In this document: positions 43,413 to 52,870 of the stretch, one piece after another | Layout: every line of letters starts with the position of its first letter | Position numbering within the stretch: the first letter of the stretch is position 1 | DNA from: Streptomyces candidus | Lineage (GTDB): Bacteria; Actinomycetota; Actinomycetes; Streptomycetales; Streptomycetaceae | Direction: 5' to 3' | Assembly: GCF_014207445.1 (NCBI RefSeq) | Contig: NZ_JACHEM010000001.1 | Location: forward strand, 620,001-684,000 | Length of the DNA: 64,000 nt | Notes under the pieces: model-generated | What the model saw: only the letters and a program-made list of their open reading frames with translations | Told to the model about the DNA's origin: nothing | The model's database searches: none | Made by a program: the position numbers and the translations under genes

Positions 43413-46034
43413 CTACTGCTGCGGCAGTGCCTCGATCTGCGCGGTGATGCGCGCGATGTCGGCCTCCGCCTTGGCGAGCCGGCCGCGGATCTTGTCCACG
43501 ACGTTGTCGGGTGCCTTGGCGAGGAACGCGTCGTTGCCGAGCTTGGCGTTGGCCTGGACGACCTCCTTCTTGGCGGCCTCCAGGTCCTTGGTGAGGCGCT
43601 TGCGCTCGGCGGCCACGTCGATGGTGCCGGACAGGTCGAGGGCGACGGTGGCTCCGGCGACCGGCAGCGACGCGGTGGCGTGGAAGCCCTCGCCGGCGGG
43701 CTGCAGGCGCAGCAGCTGGCGGATGGCCGCCTCGTGCGGGGCGAGCGCCGTGCCGTCCAGGTTCAGCTCGGCGGGGACCTTCTGGCCGGGCTGCAGGCCC
43801 TGGTCGGAGCGGAAGCGGCGGACCTCGGTGACGACCTGCTGGACCAGTTCGATCTCCTGCTCGGCGGCAGCGTCGCGGAAGCCGGAGTCGGCGGGCCAGT
43901 CGGCGATCACCAGGGACTCGCCGCCGGTGAGGTTGGTCCAGAGCGTCTCCGTGACGAACGGGACGACCGGGTGCAGCAGGCGCAGCATGACGTCCAGGAC
44001 CTCGCCGAGGACCCTCGCGGACACCTTGGCCTGCTCGCCGCCCGCGAAGAACGTCGTCTTCGACAGCTCGACGTACCAGTCGAAGACCTCGTCCCACGCG
44101 AAGTGGTAGAGGGAGTCGCTGAGTTTGGCGAACTGGTAGTCGTCGTAGAACGCGTCGACGTCGGCGACGGTCTTGTTGAGGCGGGAGAGGATCCACCGGT
44201 CTACGGCCGAGAGCTGCTCGACGGGCGGCAGTTCGCCCTCGACGGTCGCGCCGTTCATCAGGGCGAACCGGGTGGCGTTCCAGATCTTGTTGGCGAAGTT
44301 GCGGGACGCCTGGACCCAGTCCTCGCCGACGGGCACGTCGACGCCGGGGTTGGCGCCGCGCGCCAGGGTGAAGCGGACGGCGTCGGCGCCGTACTTGTCC
44401 ATCCAGTCGAGCGGGTTGACGACGTTGCCGAAGGACTTCGACATCTTCTTGCCGTTTTCGTCGCGGACCATGCCGTGGAAGGCGATGGTGCGGAACGGGA
44501 CGTCGTCCATGGCGTACAGGCCGAACATCATCATCCGGGCGACCCAGAAGAACATCAGGTCGTAGCCGGTGACCAGGACGGAGTTCGGATAGAACTTCTC
44601 CAGCGACTCCGTCTTCTCCGGCCAGCCCAGCGTGGAGAAGGGCCACAGGCCCGACGAGAACCAGGTGTCGAGGACGTCGGTGTCCTGGTGCCAGCCCTCG
44701 CCGGTCGGTGCTTCCTCGCCGGGGCCGACGCAGACCATTTCGCCGCTGGGGCCGTGCCAGACGGGGATGCGGTGGCCCCACCACAGCTGGCGGGAGATGC
44801 ACCAGTCGTTGAGGTTGTCGACCCAGTCGAAGTAGCGCTGCGTCATGTCGGCGGGGTGGATGTCGACGCGCCCGTCGCGGACCGCGTCTCCGGCGGCCTT
44901 GGCGAGCGTTTCGACCTTGACCCACCACTGCATCGACAGGCGCGGTTCCAGCGTCGTCTTGCAGCGGGAGCAGTGGCCGACGGAGTGGACGTACGGGCGC
45001 TTCTCGGCGACGATCCGGCCCTCGGCGCGCAGGGCGGCGACGATCGCGGAACGGGCTTCGAAGCGGTCCAGGCCCTGGAAGGGTCCTGCGGTGATGATGA
45101 CGCCGCGCTCGTCGAGGACCTGGATGGTGTCCAGGTCGTGGCGCTGGCCGATGGCGAAGTCGTTCGGGTCGTGGGCGGGCGTCACCTTGACGGCGCCGGT
45201 GCCGAACTCGGGGTCGACGTGGGTGTCGGCGACGACCGGGATGGTGCGGTCGGTCAGCGGCAGCTTGATCCGCGTGCCGATGAGGTGGGCGTACCGCTCG
45301 TCGTCGGGGTGGACGGCGACGGCGGTGTCACCGAGCATCGTCTCGGCGCGGGTGGTGGCGACGACGATGGTGTTCTCGCCCTCGCCGTACTTCATGGAGA
45401 CGAGTTCGCCGTCGTCGTCCTGGTAGTCGACCTCGATGTCGGAGATGGCCGTCAGGCAGCGCGGGCACCAGTTGATGATGCGCTCGGCGCGGTAGATCAG
45501 GCCGTCGTCGTACATCTTCTTGAAGACGGTCTGGACGGCCTTGGACAGGCCCTCGTCCATGGTGAAGCGGTCCCGGCTCCATGCCAGGCCCTCACCGAGG
45601 CGGCGCATCTGTCCGGCGATCTGCCCGCCGGACTCCGCCTTCCACTGCCAGACTCGTTCGACGAACGCCTCGCGGCCCAGGTCGTGGCGGGACTTGCCCT
45701 CCTTGGCGAGTTCGCGCTCCACGACGTTCTGGGTGGCGATGCCCGCGTGGTCCATGCCGGGCTGCCACAGCGTCTCGTAGCCCTGCATGCGCTTGCGGCG
45801 GGTGAGGGCGTCGATCAGCGAGTGCTCGAAGGCGTGGCCCAGGTGCAGGGAGCCGGTGACGTTCGGCGGCGGGATGACGATGGTGTACGCGGGCTTGTCG
45901 CTCTTCGCGTCGGCCTCGAAGTAACCGCGTTCCACCCAGCGCTCGTACAGCGGCCCCTCTACGTCGGCCGGCGCGTAGGTGGTCGGCAAGTCGGAAGTGG
46001 GTGCGGGCTGCGGAGTCTGAGAGTTCTCGGTCAC
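43413..46034 (-). CDS. valS: Valyl-tRNA synthetase
   Basis: Class I aminoacyl-tRNA synthetase charging tRNA-Val, with editing of misactivated threonine. The 873-residue protein has the HIGH-type motif HLGH at 64-67 ([16 protein letters not shown]), the connective editing domain, [35 protein letters not shown], the KMSKS loop ([11 protein letters not shown]) near 529, and a C-terminal coiled arm ([20 protein letters not shown]). Complete and typical in length. ATG 46034. No T-box leader was recognised upstream; transcribed away from the proline-rich protein gene. Confidence 0.98.
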   Translation of the reverse strand: MTENSQTPQPAPTSDLPTTYAPADVEGPLYERWVERGYFEADAKSDKPAYTIVIPPPNVTGSLHLGHAFEHSLIDALTRRKRMQGYETLWQPGMDHAGIATQNVVERELAKEGKSRHDLGREAFVERVWQWKAESGGQIAGQMRRLGEGLAWSRDRFTMDEGLSKAVQTVFKKMYDDGLIYRAERIINWCPRCLTAISDIEVDYQDDDGELVSMKYGEGENTIVVATTRAETMLGDTAVAVHPDDERYAHLIGTRIKLPLTDRTIPVVADTHVDPEFGTGAVKVTPAHDPNDFAIGQRHDLDTIQVLDERGVIITAGPFQGLDRFEARSAIVAALRAEGRIVAEKRPYVHSVGHCSRCKTTLEPRLSMQWWVKVETLAKAAGDAVRDGRVDIHPADMTQRYFDWVDNLNDWCISRQLWWGHRIPVWHGPSGEMVCVGPGEEAPTGEGWHQDTDVLDTWFSSGLWPFSTLGWPEKTESLEKFYPNSVLVTGYDLMFFWVARMMMFGLYAMDDVPFRTIAFHGMVRDENGKKMSKSFGNVVNPLDWMDKYGADAVRFTLARGANPGVDVPVGEDWVQASRNFANKIWNATRFALMNGATVEGELPPVEQLSAVDRWILSRLNKTVADVDAFYDDYQFAKLSDSLYHFAWDEVFDWYVELSKTTFFAGGEQAKVSARVLGEVLDVMLRLLHPVVPFVTETLWTNLTGGESLVIADWPADSGFRDAAAEQEIELVQQVVTEVRRFRSDQGLQPGQKVPAELNLDGTALAPHEAAIRQLLRLQPAGEGFHATASLPVAGATVALDLSGTIDVAAERKRLTKDLEAAKKEVVQANAKLGNDAFLAKAPDNVVDKIRGRLAKAEADIARITAQIEALPQQ

Positions 46035-46171
46035 GCGGCCAGTTTAAGGGCCCGGGGGTACCGCTTCGAAACGCGATTGTTCGGTAACAGTCGGGCCCCC
46101 GCGGGCCCTCCGGTCGCACCCTTCCGTCAGGATGTTCGGGACGCATAAGCATCTGGAGGGGAACCCAGTAC

Positions 46172-47140
46172 ATGAGCTACAACCAGCCGGGCCCGTACGG
46201 CGGCCAGCCACCGCAGCAGCCGAATCCGTACGGCGGCCAGCAGCCCGGCCCCTACGGCCAGCCGCCGCAGGGCCAGCCCGGCTACGGCTACCCCCAGCAG
46301 GCCCCGCCGCCGCAGGGCTACGGCTACCCGCAGCAGCCGCCGCCCCCGCAGCAGGGCTACGGCTACCCGCAGCAGCAGGCCCAGCAGCCGCCCTACGGCC
46401 AGCAGCCCCCGCAGGGCCCGTACGGCCAGCAGCCGTACCCGGGCGGCCAGCAGCCGAAGAAGAAGAAAACCGGTCTGATCGTAGGCCTTGCGGTGGTCGT
46501 CCTCGCCGCGGCGGGCGCGGGCGCGTACTTCGCCTTCTTCAACGGCATCTCCGACGACGGCCCGCACAGGCTGACCGCGTCCGAGACGGTGTTCGGCGGG
46601 ACGTACAAGAAGCTCCAGAAGGGCGACGGGGCGTCGAAGGACGACAAGACCGTGCAGGAGTTCACCGCGGCGGGGGTCGCCGACGCGCAGCTGGTGGGCA
46701 TGAGCTACTCGGACCTCGACCAGTCCAAGCTGAACCCGACGGACCCCTCCTCCCTCGAAAAGCTGAAAGCCGCCAAGATGGTGAGCTTCAACGGCGCCTA
46801 CGGCAGGATCGCCGATCCCGAGAAGGCGCTGGACAACTTCTTCGCCAACCTCAAGGCGGACTCCGACGAGGGGGCCGCGAAGAACAAGGACGCGGCCAAG
46901 CTGCTGGGCAGCCCCGAGGACGTCAGCCCCAGCTCCCTCGGCAACGCCCTCATGAAGTGCCAGTTGCTGCAGGGCAAGAACAAGCAGACCAACGCGATGG
47001 TCACGTCCACCCTCTGCGTCTGGGCCGACTACAGCACGCTCGCCGCGGGCTACGCGTCCCACGGACAGCAGCCGCTGGGCATGGACGAGACCGCCGAGCA
47101 GGTCGCCAAGCTCCGCAACGACGTCCGCGTCAAGAACTGA
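46172..47140 (+). CDS. Proline/glutamine-rich single-pass membrane protein
   Basis: Function unknown; common actinobacterial architecture of a disordered cytoplasmic head and an extracytoplasmic domain. Residues 1-97 are Pro/Gln/Gly/Tyr-rich with repeats of GYGYPQQ type. A Lys cluster (KKKKTGL) precedes a transmembrane helix at about 102-122 (LIVGLAVVVLAAAGAGAYFA). The outer part (about 200 residues) includes GPHRLTASETVFGGTYKKLQ, SLGNALMKCQLLQGKNKQTN and STLCVWADYSTLAAGYASHG; the two Cys residues could form a disulfide. Similar domains occur in secreted hypothetical proteins. ATG 46172 is clear. Convergent with clpX. Confidence 0.85.
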   Translation: MSYNQPGPYGGQPPQQPNPYGGQQPGPYGQPPQGQPGYGYPQQAPPPQGYGYPQQPPPPQQGYGYPQQQAQQPPYGQQPPQGPYGQQPYPGGQQPKKKKTGLIVGLAVVVLAAAGAGAYFAFFNGISDDGPHRLTASETVFGGTYKKLQKGDGASKDDKTVQEFTAAGVADAQLVGMSYSDLDQSKLNPTDPSSLEKLKAAKMVSFNGAYGRIADPEKALDNFFANLKADSDEGAAKNKDAAKLLGSPEDVSPSSLGNALMKCQLLQGKNKQTNAMVTSTLCVWADYSTLAAGYASHGQQPLGMDETAEQVAKLRNDVRVKN

Positions 47141-47174
47141 CGCCTACGTCACGGGAAGACCGGCACGAGACGAG

Positions 47175-47211
47175 GAGGGCCCGCCCGGTGGATTCCACCG
47201 GGCGGGCCCTC
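47175..47211. terminator. Bidirectional terminator between the proline-rich protein gene and clpX
   Basis: Perfect 17-bp stem (47175-47191 with 47195-47211) and loop ATT, placed between two convergent stop codons (47140 and 47240). Confidence 0.85.
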
Positions 47212-47239
47212 TCGTGCACCGTGCGTGACGCGCGGACCG

Positions 47240-48535
47240 CTACGCGGACTTCTCGTGCCGCCCGCCGTCACCCTTGCCGATGATCCGCGGCTCGCGCGGC
47301 ACCAGGGTCGGGTTGACGTTGGAGTGGACGACTTCCTCCGTGATGACGACGCGGGCCACGTCCTTGCGGGACGGCACCTCGTACATCACCGACTGGAGGA
47401 CCTCCTCCATGATGGCGCGCAGGCCGCGCGCCCCGGTGCCGCGCAGGATCGCCTGGTCGGCGATGGCCTCCAGCGCCGGGAGGTCGAAGTCCAGCTCGAC
47501 ACCGTCGAGTTCGAAGAGCTTCTGGTACTGCTTCACCAGGGCGTTGCGCGGCTCGATGAGGATCTTCAGGAGCGCCTCGCGGTCCAGGTTGTGGACCGAG
47601 GTGATGACGGGGAGACGGCCGATGAACTCCGGGATCATCCCGAACTTCACCAGGTCCTCGGGCATGATCTCCGAGAACTGGTCGCTGGCCTGGATCTCCC
47701 GCTTGGAGCGGATCGTCGCGCCGAAGCCGATGCCCTTGGCGCCGGCCCGCGACTCGATGATCTTCTCCAGTCCGGAGAACGCGCCGCCCACGATGAACAG
47801 CACGTTCGTCGTGTCGATCTGGATGAACTCCTGGTGCGGGTGCTTGCGCCCGCCCTGCGGAGGTACGGAGGCGGTGGTGCCCTCCAGGATCTTCAGCAGG
47901 GCCTGCTGCACGCCCTCGCCGCTCACGTCGCGCGTGATCGACGGGTTCTCGCTCTTGCGGGCGACCTTGTCGATCTCGTCGATGTAGATGATCCCGGTCT
48001 CGGCCTTCTTGACGTCGTAGTCCGCCGCCTGGATCAGCTTCAGCAGGATGTTCTCGACGTCCTCGCCGACGTACCCGGCCTCGGTGAGCGCCGTGGCGTC
48101 CGCGATGGCGAACGGGACGTTCAGCATCCGGGCCAGGGTCTGCGCGAGGAGCGTCTTGCCGGAGCCGGTCGGGCCGAGCAGGAGGATGTTGGACTTGGCG
48201 AGTTCGATCGCGTCGTCGCGGTTCGCTCCGCTGTTCTCGCCGGCCTGGACCCGCTTGTAGTGGTTGTAGACCGCCACCGAGAGGGCCTTCTTCGCGGGCT
48301 CCTGCCCGACGACGTACCCCTCCAGGAACTCGTAGATCTCACGAGGCTTGGGGAGTTCCTCCCAGCGGACCTCGCTGGTCTCGGCGAGCTCCTCCTCGAT
48401 GATCTCGTTGCAGAGGTCGATGCACTCGTCGCAGATGTACACACCGGGACCTGCGATGAGCTTCTTCACCTGCTTCTGGCTCTTTCCGCAGAACGAGCAC
48501 TTGAGCAGGTCTCCGCCGTCACCGATGCGTGCCAC
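47240..48535 (-). CDS. clpX: ATP-dependent Clp protease ATP-binding subunit ClpX
   Basis: AAA+ unfoldase that feeds substrates to ClpP. From GTG 48535 there are 431 residues: [20 protein letters not shown] with the zinc-binding domain Cys13, Cys16, Cys35, Cys38, Walker [19 protein letters not shown], Walker [14 protein letters not shown], sensor and arginine-finger region, and [20 protein letters not shown] (the IGF-like loop that docks ClpP). C-terminus ends [16 protein letters not shown]. Upstream in-frame residues are not family-like. Downstream of clpP1-clpP2 on the same strand, but 184 bp away, so it may have its own promoter. Confidence 0.97.
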   Translation of the reverse strand: MARIGDGGDLLKCSFCGKSQKQVKKLIAGPGVYICDECIDLCNEIIEEELAETSEVRWEELPKPREIYEFLEGYVVGQEPAKKALSVAVYNHYKRVQAGENSGANRDDAIELAKSNILLLGPTGSGKTLLAQTLARMLNVPFAIADATALTEAGYVGEDVENILLKLIQAADYDVKKAETGIIYIDEIDKVARKSENPSITRDVSGEGVQQALLKILEGTTASVPPQGGRKHPHQEFIQIDTTNVLFIVGGAFSGLEKIIESRAGAKGIGFGATIRSKREIQASDQFSEIMPEDLVKFGMIPEFIGRLPVITSVHNLDREALLKILIEPRNALVKQYQKLFELDGVELDFDLPALEAIADQAILRGTGARGLRAIMEEVLQSVMYEVPSRKDVARVVITEEVVHSNVNPTLVPREPRIIGKGDGGRHEKSA

Positions 48536-48719
48536 GAGGTGAATCCCCTTCGCCTGGGAGCCGCCGGGTGCAGCGACTCCTGGTGCCTCAAACTTCGACG
48601 GTACCTTGCCTTGCCCCCCGTTCGGGCCCCCCTTGGCACGGTTCACGCGTACGCGGACCGCATCGTGCGCCGGTGCCAAGGGGTGGGCAGGACCCGTTAT
48701 GTCATGTCGCCGAGGCTGT

Positions 48720-49403
48720 TCAGGCCGCGGCCGCAGCCGTGGTCTTGCGCGTCGAGACGATCTGGTCGACCAGGCCGTACGCCAGGGCGTCGTCGGCCGT
48801 GAGGATCTTGTCGCGCTCGATGTCGTCGCGGATCTTCTCGATCGGCGTGGTGGAGTGCTTCGCGAGCAGGTCCTCCAGCTGGGTGCGCATGCGCAGGATC
48901 TCGTTGGCCGCGATCTCCAGGTCGGAGAGCTGCTCACGGCCGGTCTGCGAGGACGGCTGGTGGATCAGCACGCGGGCGTTGGGGAGCGCCATGCGCTTGC
49001 CGGGCGTGCCCGCGGCGAGCAGGACGGCGGCGGCGGAGGCCGCCTGGCCCATGCAGACCGTCTGGATGTCCGGCTTCACGAACTGCATCGTGTCGTAGAT
49101 CGCGGTGAGCGCCGTGAAGGAGCCGCCGGGCGAGTTGATGTAGATCGAGATGTCGCGGTCGGGGTCCATCGACTCCAGGCACAGCAGCTGCGCCATGACG
49201 TCGTTGGCGGACGCGTCGTCGATCTGCACGCCGAGGAAGATCACGCGCTCCTCGAAGAGCTTCGCGTAGGGGTCGTACTCGCGCACGCCCTGCGAGGTGC
49301 GCTCGACGAAGCGCGGCACGATGTAGCGGTTGTCCACCTGCGGGCCGGTGTAGAGGCCGGAGGCGCTCTGGGCGGAGAGGTTGTTCATGTGGGTGTTCAC
49401 CAT
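48720..49403 (-). CDS. clpP2: ATP-dependent Clp protease proteolytic subunit 2
   Basis: Serine peptidase subunit of the mixed ClpP1P2 barrel. The 227-residue protein has [40 protein letters not shown], catalytic Ser123 in [16 protein letters not shown], His148 in RVLIHQP, and an Asp in [23 protein letters not shown] 49403 is taken; ATG 49388 ([14 protein letters not shown]) is an alternative, and the first residues are probably removed by self-processing. Separated from clpP1 by 68 bp, so the pair is one operon. Confidence 0.96.
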   Translation of the reverse strand: MVNTHMNNLSAQSASGLYTGPQVDNRYIVPRFVERTSQGVREYDPYAKLFEERVIFLGVQIDDASANDVMAQLLCLESMDPDRDISIYINSPGGSFTALTAIYDTMQFVKPDIQTVCMGQAASAAAVLLAAGTPGKRMALPNARVLIHQPSSQTGREQLSDLEIAANEILRMRTQLEDLLAKHSTTPIEKIRDDIERDKILTADDALAYGLVDQIVSTRKTTAAAAA

Positions 49404-49471
49404 CCTGGTGGCTTTCGGGCGTCTCGTCGTAGGACTGCTCGGTTGCGGGGGCGGGGCTGCCGGGGCCTGTC

Positions 49472-50089
49472 TCAGGCGCCGGTGCCGCCGCCGCCGGGAA
49501 CGCCCGACGCAGCGGTGATGATCTCGTCGATGAGGCCGTAGTCCTTGGCCTCTTCGGCGGTGTACCAGCGGTCGCGGTCGCCGTCGCGGATGATCGTCTC
49601 GACGGTCTGGCCGGAGTGCCGGGCGGTGATCTCCGCCATGCGCGTCTTGGTACGCAGGAGGTACTGGGCCTGGATCTTGATGTCCGAGGCGGTACCGCCG
49701 ATACCGGCCGAGCCCTGGTGCATCAGGATGTCGGTGTTCGGGAGCGCGAAGCGCTTGCCCGCGGCGCCGCCGGTCAGCAGGAACTGGCCCATGGAGGCCG
49801 CCATTCCCATGCCGATGGTGACGACGTCGTTGGGGATGTACTGCATGGTGTCGTACACCGCCATGCCGGCCGTCACCGAGCCGCCGGGGCTGTTGATGTA
49901 GAGGTAGATGTCCTTCTCCGGCTCGGCGGCCAGGAGGAGCAGCTGCGCCGTGATCTTGTTCGCGATGTCGTCGTCGACCTGCTGGCCGAGGAAGATGATG
50001 CGCTCGCCAAGAAGTCGGCTGTAGACCTGGTCGCCGAGGCCTCCACCGAGGGACGGCTCGCCGGCGGCGTAGGGCATCAGATTCGTCAC
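49472..50089 (-). CDS. clpP1: ATP-dependent Clp protease proteolytic subunit 1
   Basis: Partner subunit of ClpP2. From GTG 50089, with GGTGG six bases upstream, the 205-residue protein reads [59 protein letters not shown], catalytic Ser99 in [11 protein letters not shown], His124 in [10 protein letters not shown], and [19 protein letters not shown]. Gly replaces the usual Pro after MHQ. A TTG at 50164 would add 25 residues and cannot be excluded, as related ClpP1 are annotated slightly longer. First gene of the clpP1-clpP2 operon; a candidate ClgR box lies upstream at 50224-50237. Confidence 0.95.
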   Translation of the reverse strand: MTNLMPYAAGEPSLGGGLGDQVYSRLLGERIIFLGQQVDDDIANKITAQLLLLAAEPEKDIYLYINSPGGSVTAGMAVYDTMQYIPNDVVTIGMGMAASMGQFLLTGGAAGKRFALPNTDILMHQGSAGIGGTASDIKIQAQYLLRTKTRMAEITARHSGQTVETIIRDGDRDRWYTAEEAKDYGLIDEIITAASGVPGGGGTGA

Positions 50090-50223
50090 GTATTCCACCT
50101 GCTCGTCTCTGACGGCTCCGGCCGTCTCAGCGTCTTTGTACGGGGAGTCGGGTATCCCACCCAACCCGCCTACTCATGGACCCTAACGCGCAGGTAGGAC
50201 AACGCCATCCCGCTTCAGCAACT

Positions 50224-50237
50224 GTTCGCTGGGAGCG
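50224..50237. promoter_or_regulatory. Candidate ClgR-binding site upstream of clpP1
   Basis: GTTCGC, five bases (TGGGA), then GCG. This fits the recalled GTTCGC-5N-GCG motif of the ClgR activator, which controls clpP1P2 in Streptomyces. It lies 135 bp before the clpP1 GTG. Recognised by eye only. Confidence 0.6.
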
Positions 50238-50348
50238 CAAGGTGGTGGGCTCAGGTGTACGTACGGGGCGGGCGGTGCGGGAGCGGTCGCCGTTCCGTGC
50301 GGCGGGGTGTCCCGCGGCCGCGGGGCGGTGGTGTGCGGCGGTACGACG

Positions 50349-50383
50349 GCGGGCCCGGACGCAACGTGTGCGTCCGGGCCCGC
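50349..50383 (-). terminator. Terminator hairpin after tig
   Basis: GCGGGCCCGGACGC and GCGTCCGGGCCCGC form a perfect 14-bp stem with loop AACGTGT, extendable by ACGAC/GTCGT outward. Lies 40 bp past the tig stop, so tig and clpP1 are separately transcribed. Confidence 0.85.
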
Positions 50384-50422
50384 TGTCGTGCTCCGGAGCC
50401 GGTACAACTCCTGAGCCAAGGC

Positions 50423-51829
50423 CTACTTGGCCTCTACGGCGTCCTTGGGAGCCTCGTCCTCGGCGGACTCGCCCTCGGCGGCGGCGTCGGCCTCGACCGT
50501 CTCGGCGGTCTCGTCCTCGTCGTCGTCGAGCTCGACGAGCTCACCGTTGGTGTCCTTGACCGTGGCTGCCTCGACGACGACCGCGAGGGCCTTGCCGCGG
50601 GCGACCTCGCCGACGAGCATCGGGACCTGGCCGCCTTCGACGACGGCCTGGGCGAACTGGTCGGGGGACATGCCGGAGGACTGCGCGCGACGCATGAGGT
50701 GCTCGGTGAGCTCCTCCTGGTTCACGTTCAGCTTCTCCTTGTTGACCAGCTCGTCGAGGATGAACTGGGTCTTGATGCCCTTGACCGCCTGCTCGGAGGT
50801 CTCCTGGTCGAACTCTTCCTCGGTCTTGCCCTGGATCTCCAGGTACTTCGCGAGGTCGATGCCCATCTGACCGAGCTGGTGGTGCTCCAGGTTGTGCTTG
50901 CGGGTCTTGACCTCGTCCGCGAGCAGGTTCTCCGGGATCGGCACCTCGACGAGCTCGATGAGCTTGTCGAGCACGCGCTCCTGGGCCTGGGTGGCCTGGT
51001 CGTACTGCTTCATGTTCTCGAGGCGCTTGCGGCTGTCCGCCCGCAGCTCCTCCAGCGTGTCGAACTCCGACGCCATCTGGGCGAAGTCGTCGTCCAGCTC
51101 GGGGAGTTCACGGGCGGCGACGGCGGTGACCTTGACGGTGACCTCCGCGTCCTTGCCCTCGGCGGAGCCGCCCTTGAGCTGGGAGGTGAAGGTGGCCTCG
51201 CCACCGGCCTCCAGGCCCTTCACGGCGTCGTCGATGCCTTCGAGGAGCTCGCCGGAGCCGATGGTGTACGAGACACCCTCGGCAACGCCGTCCTCCAGGA
51301 CCTCGCCGTCGACCTTGGCCTCCAGGTCGATCGTGACGACGTCACCGTCCTCGGCGGCGCGCTCCACCGGGTTGGTGGAGGCGAAGCGACCACGCAGGTC
51401 CTCGACAGCCTTCTCGACGTCCTCGTCGGAGACGGTGACGGCGTCGACCTCGACCTCGATGCCGGAGTAGTCCGGGATCTCGATCGACGGGCGGATGTCG
51501 ACCTCGGCGGTGAAGGCCAGCAGTTCGCCGTCCTTCAGCTCCGTGATGTCGACCTCGGGCTGACCCAGCGGGTTCAGCTCACCCTCGTTGACGGCCTCGG
51601 TGTAGAACTTCGGGAGGGCGTCGTTGACGGCCTCCTCCAGCACCGCGCCACGGCCGAACCGCTGGTCGATGACTCGGTTCGGGATCTTGCCCTTGCGGAA
51701 GCCCTTCACCGTGACCTGCTGGTTGATCTTCTTGTACGCCGCGTCGAGGCTGTCCTTGAGCTCCTCGAAGGGCACCTCGATGCTGAGCCGAACCCGGGTC
51801 GGGTTCAGGGTCTCCACGGCGCTCTTCAC
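50423..51829 (-). CDS. tig: Trigger factor
   Basis: Ribosome-associated chaperone and peptidyl-prolyl isomerase that meets nascent chains. The 468-residue protein has the ribosome-docking region [20 protein letters not shown], the PPIase domain near 160-240 ([20 protein letters not shown]), and the helical C-terminal arms ([40 protein letters not shown]). It ends with an acidic low-complexity tail of about 40 residues ([16 protein letters not shown]) common in Streptomyces. GTG 51829 with AAGGAG eight bases upstream. Next to clpP1P2 and clpX, as usual. Confidence 0.97.
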   Translation of the reverse strand: MKSAVETLNPTRVRLSIEVPFEELKDSLDAAYKKINQQVTVKGFRKGKIPNRVIDQRFGRGAVLEEAVNDALPKFYTEAVNEGELNPLGQPEVDITELKDGELLAFTAEVDIRPSIEIPDYSGIEVEVDAVTVSDEDVEKAVEDLRGRFASTNPVERAAEDGDVVTIDLEAKVDGEVLEDGVAEGVSYTIGSGELLEGIDDAVKGLEAGGEATFTSQLKGGSAEGKDAEVTVKVTAVAARELPELDDDFAQMASEFDTLEELRADSRKRLENMKQYDQATQAQERVLDKLIELVEVPIPENLLADEVKTRKHNLEHHQLGQMGIDLAKYLEIQGKTEEEFDQETSEQAVKGIKTQFILDELVNKEKLNVNQEELTEHLMRRAQSSGMSPDQFAQAVVEGGQVPMLVGEVARGKALAVVVEAATVKDTNGELVELDDDEDETAETVEADAAAEGESAEDEAPKDAVEAK

Positions 51830-51934
51830 GGTTCGGTCTCCTTGGTGGCTGACTTCTGGGGTTCTGCCGAACCGCTTCAGTTAGGGCGGTCCTGCTCATC
51901 GGCCCGGTATCAGACACACGGGCACGCAACCTGC

Positions 51935-51940
51935 ATAGTA
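51935..51940 (-). promoter_or_regulatory. Possible -10 element of tig
   Basis: TACTAT on the minus strand, about 105 bp before the tig start. The -35 region is not convincing. Confidence 0.3.
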
Positions 51941-52034
51941 ACGGCAAGCCGACGTGCTCCCACAATGCGATCTTGCGGGTGGACCCGGGAGAGCCCCGGA
52001 GGTGTACTGCGGGGCCCCGGTACAAAGATCCTGC

Positions 52035-52111
52035 TGGTCGGGGTGGCCGGATTCGAACCGACGACCTTCCGCTCCCAAAGCGGACGCGCTACCAAGCTGC
52101 GCCACACCCCG
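52035..52111 (-). tRNA. tRNA-Pro(TGG)
   Basis: Full cloverleaf on the minus strand: acceptor stem CGGGGTG with CACCCCG, discriminator A and encoded CCA, D-arm GCGCAGCTTGGTAGCGC, anticodon stem TCCGC-loop-GCGGA with anticodon TGG, T-arm GTTCGAATC. It lies upstream of tig on the same strand. No integrase or duplicated 3' end is nearby, so no integrated element is indicated. Confidence 0.97.
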
Positions 52112-52219
52112 TCGGTGCGAGACGTAGGGTACATGGCCGCGGGCGCCGCGTCGGCCGCTTTACGACCCGCCGGTCGCCCCGACGGGAACGGGGGTGTGCG
52201 TCCACGTGCCATCACCCGC

Positions 52220-52225
52220 TACGAT
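52220..52225 (+). promoter_or_regulatory. -10 element for tRNA-Gly
   Basis: TACGAT about 45 bp before the tRNA-Gly start, with a poor -35 (TGCGTC at 17-bp spacing). Position is suitable for a tRNA promoter. Confidence 0.4.
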
Positions 52226-52269
52226 GTTCTCCGTACCCCGGTCGCCGCGGCGGCCTCGGGGGTGCGTGT

Positions 52270-52340
52270 GCGGGCGTAGCTCAATGGTAGAGCCCTAGTC
52301 TTCCAAACTAGCTACGCGGGTTCGATTCCCGTCGCCCGCT
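52270..52340 (+). tRNA. tRNA-Gly(TCC)
   Basis: Cloverleaf with acceptor stem GCGGGCG and CGCCCGC, discriminator T, D-arm GCTCAATGGTAGAGC, anticodon stem CTAGT with loop CTTCCAA (anticodon TCC), T-arm GGGTTCGATTCCC. CCA is not encoded. Followed at once by a strong terminator. Confidence 0.97.
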
Positions 52341-52345
52341 CTTGT

Positions 52346-52390
52346 GACCTCCGGCCCGGCGAGTTCTCTTCGCCGGGCCGGAGGTCTTTT
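52346..52390 (+). terminator. Terminator of tRNA-Gly
   Basis: Perfect 17-bp stem (52346-52362 with 52370-52386), 7-nt loop, then TTTT: a textbook intrinsic terminator, rare in this GC-rich window. Confidence 0.9.
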
Positions 52391-52448
52391 CGCGTGGGGC
52401 GGCGGGTGGCCGAGAGTGCTCCCGGTCGTCCCGGCGGTGCGCCGGGCC

Positions 52449-52643
52449 TCAGAACTGGATGTTGTTGAGTGTGCTCGCCAGGGAGTTGAGGAACCGCTGT
52501 ATGTCGTCGGCCATGCCGGTGGACGCGAGGAAGAAGCCGAAGAGCACGGCGACCACCGCCGGTCCCGCCTTGAGCGACTTGCCGCGTATCAACACCACGA
52601 GGACGACTGCCAACAGCAGCACCACTGACAGTGAAATGGCCAC
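52449..52643 (-). CDS. Small two-helix membrane protein, 64 aa
   Basis: Function unknown. The 64-residue protein from GTG 52643 has two hydrophobic segments, AISLSVVLLLAVVLVVLI (1-20) and AGPAVVAVLFGFFLASTG (26-44), joined by a basic turn (RGKSLK), then DDIQRFLNSLASTLN. Conserved small proteins of this layout, with the STGMA sequence after the second helix, occur in actinobacteria (recalled). Codon positions fit coding sequence. Divergent from the acyltransferase gene. Confidence 0.7.
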   Translation of the reverse strand: MAISLSVVLLLAVVLVVLIRGKSLKAGPAVVAVLFGFFLASTGMADDIQRFLNSLASTLNNIQF

Positions 52644-52870
52644 AACTGATCACACCCTTGGTCGGTCCGCCTTGCCGGCCCGGGGATACACGACCCAGTG
52701 CTTCCCCCGCCAGGCCATCGTGCCACCAACACCCCCGGCCTGGCTGCCGGGTGGCGGACAGTAGATGGCCGGATCGCATCCGTCGGCCGGTGGACACGTG
52801 CGGCGGAGGGGGCGGGTGCACCGGGCGTGTTAGCGTGACGCGGGGCCGGCCCCTCACTAGCGTGCCTCAG

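Larger units (their letters stand above)
50090..50422. other. 333-bp region between tig and clpP1
   Basis: Contains the clpP1 promoter region with the ClgR-like box (50224-50237) and the tig terminator (50349-50383). No gene is seen. Confidence 0.7.

Noticed and set aside
46035..46171. T-box leader upstream of valS
   Set aside because: The gap is only 137 bp and no specifier loop or T-box sequence is visible.
52035..52340. tRNA-Pro and tRNA-Gly as an integration site for a mobile element
   Set aside because: No integrase, excisionase or duplicated tRNA 3' end is present in the surrounding sequence.
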